Made by a program: the position numbers and the translations under genes. A stretch of DNA of 64,000 bases from Pseudorhizobium endolithicum (lineage in GTDB: Bacteria > Pseudomonadota > Alphaproteobacteria > Rhizobiales > Rhizobiaceae): the NCBI RefSeq assembly GCF_902153245.2, contig NZ_CABFWF030000006.1, forward strand, positions 92,351 through 156,350, written 5' to 3'. The notes under the pieces were generated by a model. That model was not told where the DNA came from. It was given only the letters and a program-made list of their open reading frames with translations, and made no database searches. This document shows, piece by piece, positions 42,517-51,048 of the stretch. How positions within the stretch are numbered: position 1 is the stretch's first letter; each line of letters begins with the position of its first letter.

Positions 42517-43131
42517 ATGCGTTACCTGCCAGCATTAGGCATGGCGGCAGTCTTGATGTCGCTTGCCTCCTGTAACACCATGTCCAAGGAAGAATGCCGC
42601 GTTGCCGACTGGGCCGTCGTCGGCGATACGGACGGCGCGGCGGGCTACGACCCGCAGAGCCGCTTCGCCGATCATGTGCGCTCCTGCTCCAAGAGCGGTT
42701 CCGTTCCCGACCAGACGCGATGGTACGAGGGTTACCAGGCGGGCATCAGGCGCTTCTGCACGCCGCTGAATGGCGCCTCGACGGGAGAAGCCGGGCGTAC
42801 CTACCACAACGTCTGCCCGGCCGAAACAGCCGCCGACTTCATGCGTGGCTACAGCCTCGGCAAGCGCGTCCACGACCTGCGTTCGCGGATAAACTCGCTC
42901 AACTCCAGCGTCAGTTCGAGCGAGTACGAGATCGACCGGCTGTACGACGAGATGAAGAAGGCGGCCGACAAGGACCGGCGCGGCATCCGCGACCGGATCG
43001 ACGACCTGGAGCGCGACCGGCGCCGGGCGCGCCGCAAGGCGGACGACCTGGGCTATGAACTGAGCGAGGCCGAGCGGGACCTCGCCTTCTTCCGGCAGAA
43101 CCCCATGGCGCAGCTTTCGCCGGGCTACTGA
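42517..43131 (+). CDS. DUF2799 lipoprotein
   Basis: 204 residues. Lipoprotein signal with lipobox LASC (Cys about 19). DUF2799 core: EECRVADWAVVGDTDGAAGYDPQSRFADHVRSCSK ... RWYEGYQAGIRRFCTPLNG ... CPAETAADFMRGYSLGKRV. The C-terminal ~90 residues form a charged coiled coil (SSEYEIDRLYDEMKKAADKDRRGIRDRIDDLERDRRRARRKADDL). Outer-membrane or periplasmic; function unknown. A bidirectional terminator follows. Confidence 0.87.
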   Translation: MRYLPALGMAAVLMSLASCNTMSKEECRVADWAVVGDTDGAAGYDPQSRFADHVRSCSKSGSVPDQTRWYEGYQAGIRRFCTPLNGASTGEAGRTYHNVCPAETAADFMRGYSLGKRVHDLRSRINSLNSSVSSSEYEIDRLYDEMKKAADKDRRGIRDRIDDLERDRRRARRKADDLGYELSEAERDLAFFRQNPMAQLSPGY

Positions 43132-43138
43132 GCAAATG

Positions 43139-43170
43139 AAAAGGGCTCCGGCAGCCGCCGGAGCCCTTTT
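43139..43170. terminator. Bidirectional terminator between DUF2799 and sod genes
   Basis: A-run, stem AAGGGCTCCGGC / GCCGGAGCCCTT with loop AGCC, then TTTT. It lies between two convergent genes and is suited to both strands. Confidence 0.9.
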
Positions 43171-43190
43171 CCGTCCTGCCCGCGCAGGAT

Positions 43191-43793
43191 TTACTTCGTC
43201 GCGGCTTCGTAGCGCTCGAGCACGTAGTCCCAGTTGATCAGGTTATCCACGAAGGCTTCGAGATACTTCGGCCGCGCGTTGCGGTAGTCGATGTAGTAGG
43301 AGTGTTCCCAGACGTCGACGCCGAGGATCGGTTCGCCGCCGTGGACCAGCGGGTTTTCGCCGTTCGGGGTCTTGGAGATTTCCAGCTTGCCGTTCTTCAC
43401 CGAGAGCCATGCCCAGCCGGAGCCGAACTGCGTGGTGCCGGCGGCGACGAAATCGGACTTGAACTTGTCATAGCCGCCGAGATCGCTGTCGATCGCTGCC
43501 TGCAGCCTGCCTGGAAGCTTGGTGCCGCCGCCGTCCTTCTTCATCCAGTTCCAGAAGTGGATGTGGTTGTAGTGCTGGCCGGCATTGTTGAACAGCGTCT
43601 GGTGCGTGCCGTAGGACTTCTTGATCACCTCCTCAACGGAGAGATCACCCATGCCGGCTTCCGACGCCAGCTTGTTGCCGGTGTCGACATAGGCCTTGTG
43701 GTGCTTGTCGTGGTGGAATTCGAGTGTCTCGGCCGACATGTAGGGGGCGAGAGCATCGTATGCATAGGGGAGTTCGGGAAGTTCAAAGGCCAT
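43191..43793 (-). CDS. sod: Fe/Mn superoxide dismutase
   Basis: 200 residues, full length. MAFELPELPYAYDALAPYMSAETLEFHHDKHHKAYVDTGNKL (ligand His27), GQHYNHIHFWNWMK (His), FGSGWAWLSV, and DVWEHSYYIDYRNARPKYLEAFVDNLINWDYV (Asp and His). No signal, so cytosolic. The metal type cannot be fixed from sequence by eye; rhizobial enzymes of this kind can be cambialistic. SD AGGAG before ATG 43793. Confidence 0.95.
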   Translation of the reverse strand: MAFELPELPYAYDALAPYMSAETLEFHHDKHHKAYVDTGNKLASEAGMGDLSVEEVIKKSYGTHQTLFNNAGQHYNHIHFWNWMKKDGGGTKLPGRLQAAIDSDLGGYDKFKSDFVAAGTTQFGSGWAWLSVKNGKLEISKTPNGENPLVHGGEPILGVDVWEHSYYIDYRNARPKYLEAFVDNLINWDYVLERYEAATK

Positions 43794-43942
43794 GATCTTA
43801 CTCCTTTTCGGCAAAGCACGGTGAAACCGGTCGAGCGGGAACATAGGTGGCGAGCGGCAAAGTGGCAACGGCAGCGACGTCAGAATCCGGCCCCTCATTG
43901 CCATCATCAACGATGACGCAGCCCCGCCGTCGAGCCTCTTGC

Positions 43943-43967
43943 GGAACCGGGGTCCATTACGGCAGTT
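43943..43967 (+). promoter_or_regulatory. EcfG-type general-stress promoter of the TauE gene
   Basis: GGAAC (43943-43947), 17 bp, GTT (43965-43967), 28 bp before ATG 43996. It fits the general-stress consensus. Confidence 0.6.
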
Positions 43968-43995
43968 TGCCCCTGCACAATGACGAGGGAACGGC

Positions 43996-44739
43996 ATGGG
44001 CGACTTTTTCGGCAGTGACCTCCTGGTCTTCATCGCCATCGGCTTCTTTGCCCAGATCGTGGATGGTGCACTCGGCATGGCCTTCGGCGTGCTGACCACG
44101 ACCAGCCTGCTGGCCGTCGGCGTGCCGCCGGCCGCGGCAAGCGCCATGACCCATGTGACGGAGTGCTTCACGACAGCCGCTTCCGGCCTCTCCCACCTCT
44201 ATCACCGCAATGTCGAGTGGCGGCTCGTGGCCCGGCTTGCGCCGGCCGGCATGGTGGGCGGGGTAATCGGCGCCTATCTTCTCTCCACCATCGACGGCAA
44301 GGCGATCGAGCCCTTCGTCTCCGTCTACCTGATCGGCGTCGGCCTCTTCATCCTCTACAAGGCCTTCCGGCCGAAATGGCCGCGCGACGTGCGCGACTGG
44401 ATCGTGCCCTATGTCGGCGCCGCCGGCGGGGTGCTCGACGCCATGGGCGGCGGCGGATGGGGGCCGATCGTCACCAGCACCCTGCTTGGCCGCGGCCACG
44501 AGCTAAAGAAGGTGATCGGCTCGACCAACCTTACCGAATTCGCAGTGACATCGGTCATCTCCATGACCTTCCTGCTGGCGCTCGGCTGGTCGGAGCTTTC
44601 CTCCGCCGTCGGCCTCGTCATCGGCGGCGTGCTGGCCGCTCCCTTCGGAGCGCTGATCGTCAGGAAACTGCCGGTGAAGCCGCTGATGATCGCGGTTTCG
44701 CTGATCATCATCGGCACTGCGGCGGTGCGGCTGGTCTAG
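43996..44739 (+). CDS. TauE/SafE family sulfite/sulfonate exporter
   Basis: 247 residues, about eight helices in two related halves: FFAQIVDGALGMAFGVLTTTSLLAVGVPPAAASAMTHVTECFTTAASGLSHL and GAAGGVLDAMGGGGWGPIVTSTLLGRGHELKKVIGSTNLTEFAVTSVISMTFLLAL. These are the typical TauE repeats. Presumed exporter of sulfur-containing anions. Preceded by a stress-type promoter and SD GAGGGA. Divergent from sod, convergent with the aminotransferase. Confidence 0.88.
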   Translation: MGDFFGSDLLVFIAIGFFAQIVDGALGMAFGVLTTTSLLAVGVPPAAASAMTHVTECFTTAASGLSHLYHRNVEWRLVARLAPAGMVGGVIGAYLLSTIDGKAIEPFVSVYLIGVGLFILYKAFRPKWPRDVRDWIVPYVGAAGGVLDAMGGGGWGPIVTSTLLGRGHELKKVIGSTNLTEFAVTSVISMTFLLALGWSELSSAVGLVIGGVLAAPFGALIVRKLPVKPLMIAVSLIIIGTAAVRLV

Positions 44740-44773
44740 GCTGGCGCCCGCCTTTCCGGACGGAGGCCAGTCT

Positions 44774-45655
44774 TCACGCGGCCGCCGAGCGGGCCCAGTC
44801 CATGTAGAGTTCCAGCGCCTTGCGGGCGACGGGGCCTTCCTGGAAGTCGCAATCGTCGAGGCGGGTGACCGGGACGATCTTGGAATAGTTGCCGGAAGTG
44901 AAGATCTCATCGGCGTTGCGGAAGTCCTCCACCGTCAGCGTCACCTCGCGGACCTCGTAGCCCGCCTGGCGCAGGAGGCCGATGACGCGGGCGCGGGTGA
45001 TGCCGGAGAGGAAGGTGCCGTTGGCCACCGGCGTCATGACCACGCCGTCCTTGACCATAAAGACGTTGGAGGAGGCCGTCTCCGCGACATTGCCGTTCAT
45101 GTCGCGGGCGAGCGCATTGTCGAAGCCCCGCGAGCGCGCCTCGATGATCATCCGGCCGCTGTTGGGATAGAGGCTGCCGGTCTTGGCGGCGGTCATGGCC
45201 ACTTCCGGGTTGGGGCGGCGATAGGGCGAGACGGTGAGCGATGACGGCTTGGCCGCGTGCATCGGCGCCTCGAAGAGGCAGAGCGCGAAGCGGGTCGATT
45301 CCGGATCGGGCGCCACGACGCTGTAGGACGTGCCGTGCTCGGCCCAGTACATGGGCTTGATGTAGATCGCCGTCCTGCCGTCGAACTTCTGGACGCCCTC
45401 GAGCGCGAGCCGCTCGATTTCCTCGGCCGCCATGGTCGGCTTCAGGCCCATGTTGATGGCCGAGCGGTTGACGCGCTCGCAGTGGAGGTCGAGATCGGGG
45501 GAGATGCCGTCGAACCAGCGGGCGCCGTCGAACACGGTCGAGCCCAGCCACATCGCATGCGATGTCGGACCGATCAGCGGGGGATTGCCTTCCAGCCATT
45601 CACCGTCGACAAAGGTCCAGGTTGCTGTGCGGGGCGCGGTATTCACGGGCATCAT
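44774..45655 (-). CDS. ilvE: Branched-chain amino-acid aminotransferase (class IV)
   Basis: 293 residues from ATG 45655; the adjacent ATG 45652 has better SD spacing. Class IV PLP fold: FVDGEWLEGNPPLIGPTSHAMWLGSTVFDGARWFDG, AAKTGSLYPNSGRMIIEARSRGFDNALARDMNGNVAETASSNVFMVKDGVVMTPVANGTFLSGITRARVIGLL. The PLP Lys lies in AAKTGSLYPNSG. The E-x-x-S/T-N (ETASSN) and GITR motifs bind the phosphate. This form is the shorter rhizobial type, so D-amino-acid or aminodeoxychorismate lyase-like specificity is possible. Confidence 0.88.
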   Translation of the reverse strand: MMPVNTAPRTATWTFVDGEWLEGNPPLIGPTSHAMWLGSTVFDGARWFDGISPDLDLHCERVNRSAINMGLKPTMAAEEIERLALEGVQKFDGRTAIYIKPMYWAEHGTSYSVVAPDPESTRFALCLFEAPMHAAKPSSLTVSPYRRPNPEVAMTAAKTGSLYPNSGRMIIEARSRGFDNALARDMNGNVAETASSNVFMVKDGVVMTPVANGTFLSGITRARVIGLLRQAGYEVREVTLTVEDFRNADEIFTSGNYSKIVPVTRLDDCDFQEGPVARKALELYMDWARSAAA

Positions 45656-45842
45656 CGTCTCCTTGCGATCTGGCGGGAGTGAAGTCCCCGACAACCGGCG
45701 AGGTCAAGACAATTCTTGCCGCAGGCGTGGCTCAACAACCCGACGTCCTGCCAGGACACCTGTTGATATCGTTGACGATTTTCCCAAGACAGCAGCGCGC
45801 CGAATGGATCGATCACAAAATATCATGCAACGGGCGCAGCCG

Positions 45843-46001
45843 TCAGGAACGTGTCGGCGGCGGGAAAAGAGGGTTGCGCTCGGGCCGGACGGTTTCCATG
45901 AGCCCGTCCTGCATGCGCCCGGACCCGAAGCGGTCGAGCAGGACGATGCTCAGGATACAGCCGAGCAGGAAGAGCATGAAAAAGAGGAAGGACAAGCGCA
46001 T
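45843..46001 (-). CDS. 52-residue single-pass membrane protein
   Basis: MRLSFLFFMLFLLGCILSIVLLDRFGSGRMQDGLMETVRPERNPLFPPPTRS: one membrane helix with a central Cys, then a short basic Pro-rich tail. SD GGAG six bases before the ATG. No homologue recalled. It reads in the same direction as a second small membrane protein gene (46149-46301), 147 bp upstream of it. Confidence 0.5.
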   Translation of the reverse strand: MRLSFLFFMLFLLGCILSIVLLDRFGSGRMQDGLMETVRPERNPLFPPPTRS

Positions 46002-46148
46002 CGGAGACTCCGGGATGGAACGCAAAACATATCCACAGATCCCCACCGTCCGGTCGCGGGACCGCCGATGGACGATGCGATTGAAGCGCTAAAATGCGTC
46101 CTGCTCATGGCGAGGAGGAAATCTTCAAAAGCGCCCGCAGGCGGTCCG

Positions 46149-46301
46149 TTACGGAGGCGATGGGCCGGCGTCTTCGGTGCGCGAGATCGCCGAGGTCGTC
46201 AGCATGTCGCGCGTCTGGCCCGTTTCCGGGCCGCTAGCGAGCAGGGTGCTCAGCACTGCCATGATGAGCACCAGAAAGATCACCGGCAGGGCAATTTGCA
46301 T
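46149..46301 (-). CDS. 50-residue membrane protein with a stress-type promoter
   Basis: MQIALPVIFLVLIMAVLSTL opens one membrane helix, followed by a polar tail of about 26 residues rich in Thr, Ser and Pro. SD GAGGGA lies at normal distance. Thirty bp upstream is the minus-strand half of a two-way EcfG-type promoter, which supports it being a real gene. Function unknown; small one-helix proteins often attach to larger membrane complexes. Confidence 0.55.
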   Translation of the reverse strand: MQIALPVIFLVLIMAVLSTLLASGPETGQTRDMLTTSAISRTEDAGPSPP

Positions 46302-46329
46302 TGGGTCGTCCCTCGTTTCCGTCACTCAC

Positions 46330-46356
46330 GGAACCGCGTCGAGACTAAATCGTTCC
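46330..46356. promoter_or_regulatory. Two-way EcfG-type general-stress promoter
   Basis: Plus strand: GGAAC (46330-46334), 16 bp, CGTT (46351-46354), 60 bp before the phospholipase D start. Minus strand: GGAAC (46356-46352), 16 bp, GGTT (46335-46332), 31 bp before the 50-aa membrane protein. Because GTTCC is the complement of GGAAC, one palindromic-ended block reads as a promoter both ways. Confidence 0.72.
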
Positions 46357-46413
46357 CGGACCGACGCGTCGAATCCCTCGATGCCGACAGGCTGGCGACC
46401 ACCGGGGCAGGCA

Positions 46414-47883
46414 ATGACATCGATACTGGCGGAGGGCGAGAGCTGCTGGCGCATAGCCCATGCCGACCGCTTTGCGGTGATCGTCGACGCTGCCGACTTC
46501 TTCCGTCATGCCAAGCAGGCGATGCTGAAGGCAGAGCGCTCGATCTTCCTGATCGGCTGGGACTTCGACACGCGCATCCGGCTGGAGCCTGGAAACGAGG
46601 ACGCGCACCGGCCCGACAAGCTTGGCCGCTTCCTGAATGCGCTCGCCCGCAAGAACGACCGGATCGACATCCGCATCCTCAAATGGGATGTCGGCCTCAT
46701 CTCCTCGCTGACGCGCGGCGAGACACCCTTCTACATCCTGCGCTGGATGTTCAACAGCCGTATCCACCTCAAGCTGGACGGCGCCCATCCGGCAATGTCG
46801 GCGCACCACATGAAGCTTCTCGTCGTCGACGACAAGGTCGCCTTCTGCGGCGGGATCGACATGACGGTCGGGCGCTGGGACACGCGGGAACACAAGGAGA
46901 AGGACCCGGCGCGACGCTCACCGCTCGGCTTCGCACAAGGCCCCTGGCATGATGCGACGAGTTGCTGCTCCGGCGCGGCCGCTGCTGCGCTCGGGGACCT
47001 CGCCCGGCAGCGCTGGGAATTGGCGACGGGCGAGAGGCTGGAGCCGGTCCTGGCGGAGGGCGATCCCTGGCCCGAGGACCTGCCCGTGGAGTATCGCGAC
47101 GTCGACATCGGCATCGCACGCACCGCACCGGAATACGGCGAGAGGAAACAGGTGGTGGAGATCGAGACCGCGACGCTGGCGATCATCGCGGCGGCGCGCA
47201 GGAGCCTCTACGTCGAAAGCCAGTACTTCGCCTCGCGGCGGATTGCCGAGGCGATCGCCAAGCGGCTGAGGGAAGCGGATGGCCCGGAAGTGGTGCTCAT
47301 CAATCCGAAGGAGGCGGACGGGTGGCTGGAATCGAAGACGATGGATTCGGCGCGGGTGCGGCTGATGAAACTCGTCCGCGACGCCGATCTCCACAACCGC
47401 TTCCGCATCTACCATCCGGTCAATGCGGTCGGCACGCCGATCTACGTCCACGCCAAGCTGATGATCGCCGACGACCGCATCCTGAAGATCGGCTCGGCCA
47501 ATCTCAACAACCGGTCCATGGGCTACGACACCGAATGCGACCTCATCCTCGAGGCGCGGGACGACCAGCCCGCGCTACGCGACCGCATTCTTGCAGAGCG
47601 GAATGACCTGCTGGCAGAGCATCTCGGATGCACGGCTGCGGAGGTGCAGGAAGGCCTGGGGCGCACGGACGGTTCGCTGATCGCCGCGATCGACCTCCTG
47701 AACCGGCCGACGGGACGCGGGCTCCGTCCCATTCCGATACGCGACCTGACGGCGGAGGAAAAACTGATGGCGGAATCGGACCTGGCCGATCCGGAACGTC
47801 CCGCCGGCCTGCGCTACCGGACCCCGAAGCTCCTGCGCAACCGCTTCAGGCGGACGGCGGTCCTGCATGCGGAAGCGGGCTGA
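46414..47883 (+). CDS. Phospholipase D family protein
   Basis: 489 residues from ATG 46414. Two HKD motifs: HHMKLLVVDDKVAFCGGIDM (about 128-147) and YVHAKLMIADDRILKIGSANLNNRSMGYDTECD (about 345-378). Both have the H-x-K-x4-D triad followed by GG/GS-x-N. It hydrolyses or transfers phosphatidyl groups; no signal is seen, and it ends in a basic tail. Its promoter is of the general-stress type, consistent with membrane-lipid remodelling in stress. Confidence 0.9.
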   Translation: MTSILAEGESCWRIAHADRFAVIVDAADFFRHAKQAMLKAERSIFLIGWDFDTRIRLEPGNEDAHRPDKLGRFLNALARKNDRIDIRILKWDVGLISSLTRGETPFYILRWMFNSRIHLKLDGAHPAMSAHHMKLLVVDDKVAFCGGIDMTVGRWDTREHKEKDPARRSPLGFAQGPWHDATSCCSGAAAAALGDLARQRWELATGERLEPVLAEGDPWPEDLPVEYRDVDIGIARTAPEYGERKQVVEIETATLAIIAAARRSLYVESQYFASRRIAEAIAKRLREADGPEVVLINPKEADGWLESKTMDSARVRLMKLVRDADLHNRFRIYHPVNAVGTPIYVHAKLMIADDRILKIGSANLNNRSMGYDTECDLILEARDDQPALRDRILAERNDLLAEHLGCTAAEVQEGLGRTDGSLIAAIDLLNRPTGRGLRPIPIRDLTAEEKLMAESDLADPERPAGLRYRTPKLLRNRFRRTAVLHAEAG

Positions 47884-47972
47884 CCGGGCCGCGTCGCGCG
47901 GCTCCAGCGAAAGACAAGTTGCGTCATGCAATCGGATTGATATTGTCCGGCAGCCGGCCGGAGGAGACCGAT

Positions 47973-48632
47973 ATGCAGCCGTCGCTCTATGCACATCCTT
48001 TCTCGTCCTACTGCCAAAAGGTGCTGATCGCCCTCTACGAGAACGAGATCCCGTTCACATACCGGATGCTCGGACCCGAGGATCCGGCGGCGATGGAGGA
48101 ACTTGCCGCGATGTGGCCGGTCAAGCGGTTTCCGGTGCTGGTCGACCATGGCGAGCCGATCTTCGAAGCGACGATCATCATCGAATATCTCGGCCTCAAC
48201 TATCCGGGGCCGGTGAAACTCGTTCCGGAGGATGCGGAAGAGGCGCTGGAGGTCAGGATGATGGACCGCTTCTTCGACAACTACATCTCCACCCCGCAGC
48301 AGAAATGCGTCTTCGACAGGCTGCGGCCGGAGGGAAAGCGCGACCCCACCGGCGTGGACGATGCGAAGGCGATGCTGGAGACGGCCTATGGCTGGCTGGA
48401 CCGGCGGATGGAGGGCCGCCAATGGGCGGCCGGCCGGAGCTTCAGCCTGGCTGATTGCGCAGCCGCGCCCTTCCTCTTCTATGCGGACTGGACCCATCCC
48501 ATTCCCGACGAGTTCCGCAAGGTCCGGGACTATCGCAGCCGGTTGCTGGCGCGGCCGTCCTTCGCCCGCGCCGTCGACGAGGCGAGGCCCTATCGCAAAT
48601 ACTTCCCGCTCGGCGCGCCGGATCGCGACTGA
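47973..48632 (+). CDS. Glutathione S-transferase family protein
   Basis: 219 residues from ATG 47973 with SD GGAGGAG. Thioredoxin-like N-domain: LYAHPFSSYCQKVLIALYENEIPFTYRML, catalytic-position Ser/Cys in SSYCQK, cis-Pro in RFPVLVD, and EATIIIEYL. Helical C-domain with ADCAAAPFLFYADW. Likely conjugation or reductase activity in the cytosol. Confidence 0.9.
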   Translation: MQPSLYAHPFSSYCQKVLIALYENEIPFTYRMLGPEDPAAMEELAAMWPVKRFPVLVDHGEPIFEATIIIEYLGLNYPGPVKLVPEDAEEALEVRMMDRFFDNYISTPQQKCVFDRLRPEGKRDPTGVDDAKAMLETAYGWLDRRMEGRQWAAGRSFSLADCAAAPFLFYADWTHPIPDEFRKVRDYRSRLLARPSFARAVDEARPYRKYFPLGAPDRD

Positions 48633-48641
48633 GGGCGGCGG

Positions 48642-48971
48642 TCAGAATTCGCTTTCGGTCAGGGTGCGGAAGTCGTTGTGGACGGCCCACATCACCTTGA
48701 CCTCGTTGAGAAGGATCGCGGTTGGGCGGATGCCGCCGCTGGCGAAGTTCTTGTATTTCTGGCCATAGGCATCGAGGAAGGACGAGGCGGCCTGGAGCAT
48801 CGCCTCGCCTCTGGCGGCCTGCCGGCGCAGCTCCGCATTCTCCTGCTCGAGCTTCTCGCACCGCTCGCGCAAAGCCGCGATCTCGCCGGCGGCATCGGGC
48901 GCCGGAGGAGCGTTGGCAGAATGGGCTTCCATGCGCAGGCGCGCGATCAGTTGGGCTGGTGTTTCGGTCAT
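48642..48971 (-). CDS. Coiled-coil hypothetical protein
   Basis: 109 residues from ATG 48971. A coiled coil at about 30-55 (IAALRERCEKLEQENAELRRQAARGEAMLQAASSF) is followed by a conserved-looking YGQKYKNFASGGIRPTAILLNEVKVMWAVHNDFRTL. Soluble, unknown. Convergent with the GST gene (9 bp). Confidence 0.6.
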   Translation of the reverse strand: MTETPAQLIARLRMEAHSANAPPAPDAAGEIAALRERCEKLEQENAELRRQAARGEAMLQAASSFLDAYGQKYKNFASGGIRPTAILLNEVKVMWAVHNDFRTLTESEF

Positions 48972-49234
48972 GGGCTCTTCTCCGGACGTCCGCGACGCCA
49001 CAGCAAACTAGCGGACGGCAAGGGCCGCCTTCAAAATGTCGGAAAACAGCAGGGGCGGATCGCCCTGCCGGCAATTCTTGAATCGGCTTATATACGTCTT
49101 CGTCCATCCGCAAAATCCGGAAATCGGCCTGCTCCCCGAACAGCGGCGGCGGTTGAAGCCAACCATTTGCGGCCCATGTAGAAGGAGCCGCATTTCCCCG
49201 TCTTCGGGCGGGCATCCCCACAGGAGTATTCCCA

Positions 49235-50059
49235 ATGCATTCAGTCAGCGCAAACGGCGCCAATATTCCGGCCCTCGGCTTCGGCACCTTCCGCATGCCG
49301 GAGGAAGACGTGCTGCGCATCCTTCCCGAGGCCCTGAAGGTCGGCTTCCGGCATGTCGACACCGCACAGATCTACAAGAACGAGGCCGCCGTCGGCGAGG
49401 TGCTGCACGCCTCGGGCATCCGGCGGGCCGACATCTTCCTGACGACCAAGGTCTGGGTCGACCGGGTGGGACATGAGGCCTTCCTCGCCTCCGTGGACGA
49501 AAGCCTCGCCAAACTGAAAACCGACTACGTGGACCTGCTCCTGTTGCACTGGCCGCAGAGCGAGATGCCCCTTGCGGACCGCATCGGCGCGCTGAACGAG
49601 TTGCGCTGGGCCGGCAAGGTGAGGAATATCGGCGTCTCGAATTTCTCGACCGCACTGATGGCCGAGGCGGTGCAGCTTTCGGACGCACCGATCGTCACCA
49701 ACCAGGTGGAATACCACCCCTATCTCGACCAGAGGAAGGTGATCGGCGAGGCCGCCAAGACAGGCATGTCGATCACCGCCTATTACCTCATGGCCGACGG
49801 CAAGGTGCCGCAGGATCCGGTGCTGAGGGAGATCGGCGCCCGGCACGGCAAGACGGCGGCCCAGGTGGCGCTTCGCTGGGCGGTGCAGCAGAAGGATGTG
49901 ATCGCGCTCTCCAAGACTGCGACCGAAAGCCGCCTGGCGGAAAACTTCGACATCTTCGATTTCGCCCTCGGCGAAGGCGAAATGGCGGAGATACACAGGC
50001 TCGCCCGCCCCGACGGCCGCATCGTCAACCCCGGACACCTGGCGCCGGAGTGGGATTGA
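49235..50059 (+). CDS. Aldo/keto reductase
   Basis: 274 residues. FGTFRM, GFRHVDTAQIYKNEAAVG (catalytic Asp and Tyr), LLLHWPQ (Lys/His region), IGVSNFSTALMAEAV, TNQVEYHPYLDQ and the NADPH-binding ALSKTATESRLAENFDIFDF define an AKR of the 2,5-diketo-gluconate reductase group. Cytosolic NADPH-dependent carbonyl reductase. Confidence 0.92.
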   Translation: MHSVSANGANIPALGFGTFRMPEEDVLRILPEALKVGFRHVDTAQIYKNEAAVGEVLHASGIRRADIFLTTKVWVDRVGHEAFLASVDESLAKLKTDYVDLLLLHWPQSEMPLADRIGALNELRWAGKVRNIGVSNFSTALMAEAVQLSDAPIVTNQVEYHPYLDQRKVIGEAAKTGMSITAYYLMADGKVPQDPVLREIGARHGKTAAQVALRWAVQQKDVIALSKTATESRLAENFDIFDFALGEGEMAEIHRLARPDGRIVNPGHLAPEWD

Positions 50060-50099
50060 GGCAACTGAAGGTCACCTTGTGTCGGTCCTCAATTGCTAC

Positions 50100-50393
50100 C
50101 TACGTGGTGGCATTGCCGTCGCGATCAATTCGTACGTTAATCACTGGTGCAACTACATTGTGGACGTTGGCGGTCGCAGTTGCAGCGCCACCAGCGAGCC
50201 CCTTCATCAGGTTCGCCTGACGGACCATGGACCCGAGCAGAAACAGATCGACAATCTGCCCCACGCCCAATAGCCCAAAGGTCAGCAGCCACAGGAGACC
50301 ACTACCAGGCCGCCCCACATAAAACCTATGGATGCCACAAATCCCCACTAGTCCTAGTAACCAGCACAGAAAGGCTACAAATCCCGACTTCAT
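50100..50393 (-). CDS. TM2-domain protein
   Basis: 97 residues. VAFLCWLLGLVGICGIHRFYVGRPGSGLLWLLTFGLLGVGQIVDLFLL is a complete TM2 domain (GIHRFYxG...G). The tail (NVHNVVAPVINVRID) is polar. Inner membrane, unknown role. Codon use is less GC-rich than neighbours, so possibly acquired. Confidence 0.87.
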   Translation of the reverse strand: MKSGFVAFLCWLLGLVGICGIHRFYVGRPGSGLLWLLTFGLLGVGQIVDLFLLGSMVRQANLMKGLAGGAATATANVHNVVAPVINVRIDRDGNATT

Positions 50394-50519
50394 CTTCTTC
50401 CCCCTACAGTAAAGCCGCAGGGGGAAGCGTATCTATATATCTGTAAATTGAAAGAGGCATTATCACTGCATCAAGTTTTCATTTGATGTCAGTAGAAGTG
50501 GCCCAATTGTCAGGCAGCC

Positions 50520-50912
50520 TCAGACGAACTGGCTGAGGCCCGGGACCGAGGAAACCACCGTGTCCACGGTCTCGTCGCCGGCATGTTCGCGGGCGACCTT
50601 GATCGTTTCCTTGGCGAGCGAGGTGATCTCGCCCATGCCGAGCCCGAGGCCCATCAACTGCTGGCCGAGCGCCATGACGCCGCCGCCGAAGCTTGCCATC
50701 AGGCCGCCCAGCAGACCGCCGCCGCCCTGGCCCTCGCCGTTGAACCTGGCAACGAGTTCCGCAGCGCCGGGGATCGCTTCGATCATCCGGGCGACCGCGC
50801 CGTCATCGGCCTCGCGCTGCAGGAAGCCGAGCATCATGCCCACGGCCTTTTCGGCTGTGTCGGGGGCGATACCGACATTATCGGCGACGCGGGTGACGAG
50901 TTCGTTCATCAA
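50520..50912 (-). CDS. DUF2267/DUF2780-like protein
   Basis: 130 residues starting MMNELVTRVADNVGIAPDTAEKAVGMMLGFLQREADDGAVARMIEAIPGAAELVARF, then a Gly-rich middle and DETVDTVVSSVPGLSQFV. It reads as two helical halves with the (A/S)xPG(A/L) repeat separated by a glycine linker. No signal. Family assignment is tentative. Confidence 0.6.
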   Translation of the reverse strand: MMNELVTRVADNVGIAPDTAEKAVGMMLGFLQREADDGAVARMIEAIPGAAELVARFNGEGQGGGGLLGGLMASFGGGVMALGQQLMGLGLGMGEITSLAKETIKVAREHAGDETVDTVVSSVPGLSQFV

Positions 50913-51048
50913 TCTCTCCTCGATGTTTTGACGTTGACGTCAAGGTAATACAAATCGCCGGCCATCGTCCAGCGACAAATGCGATCATCGGCGAGCGGCG
51001 CACCAATTCCGGCTTGCGGTCGGGTGCCTCCTCCGGCAGGCGCGGCAG

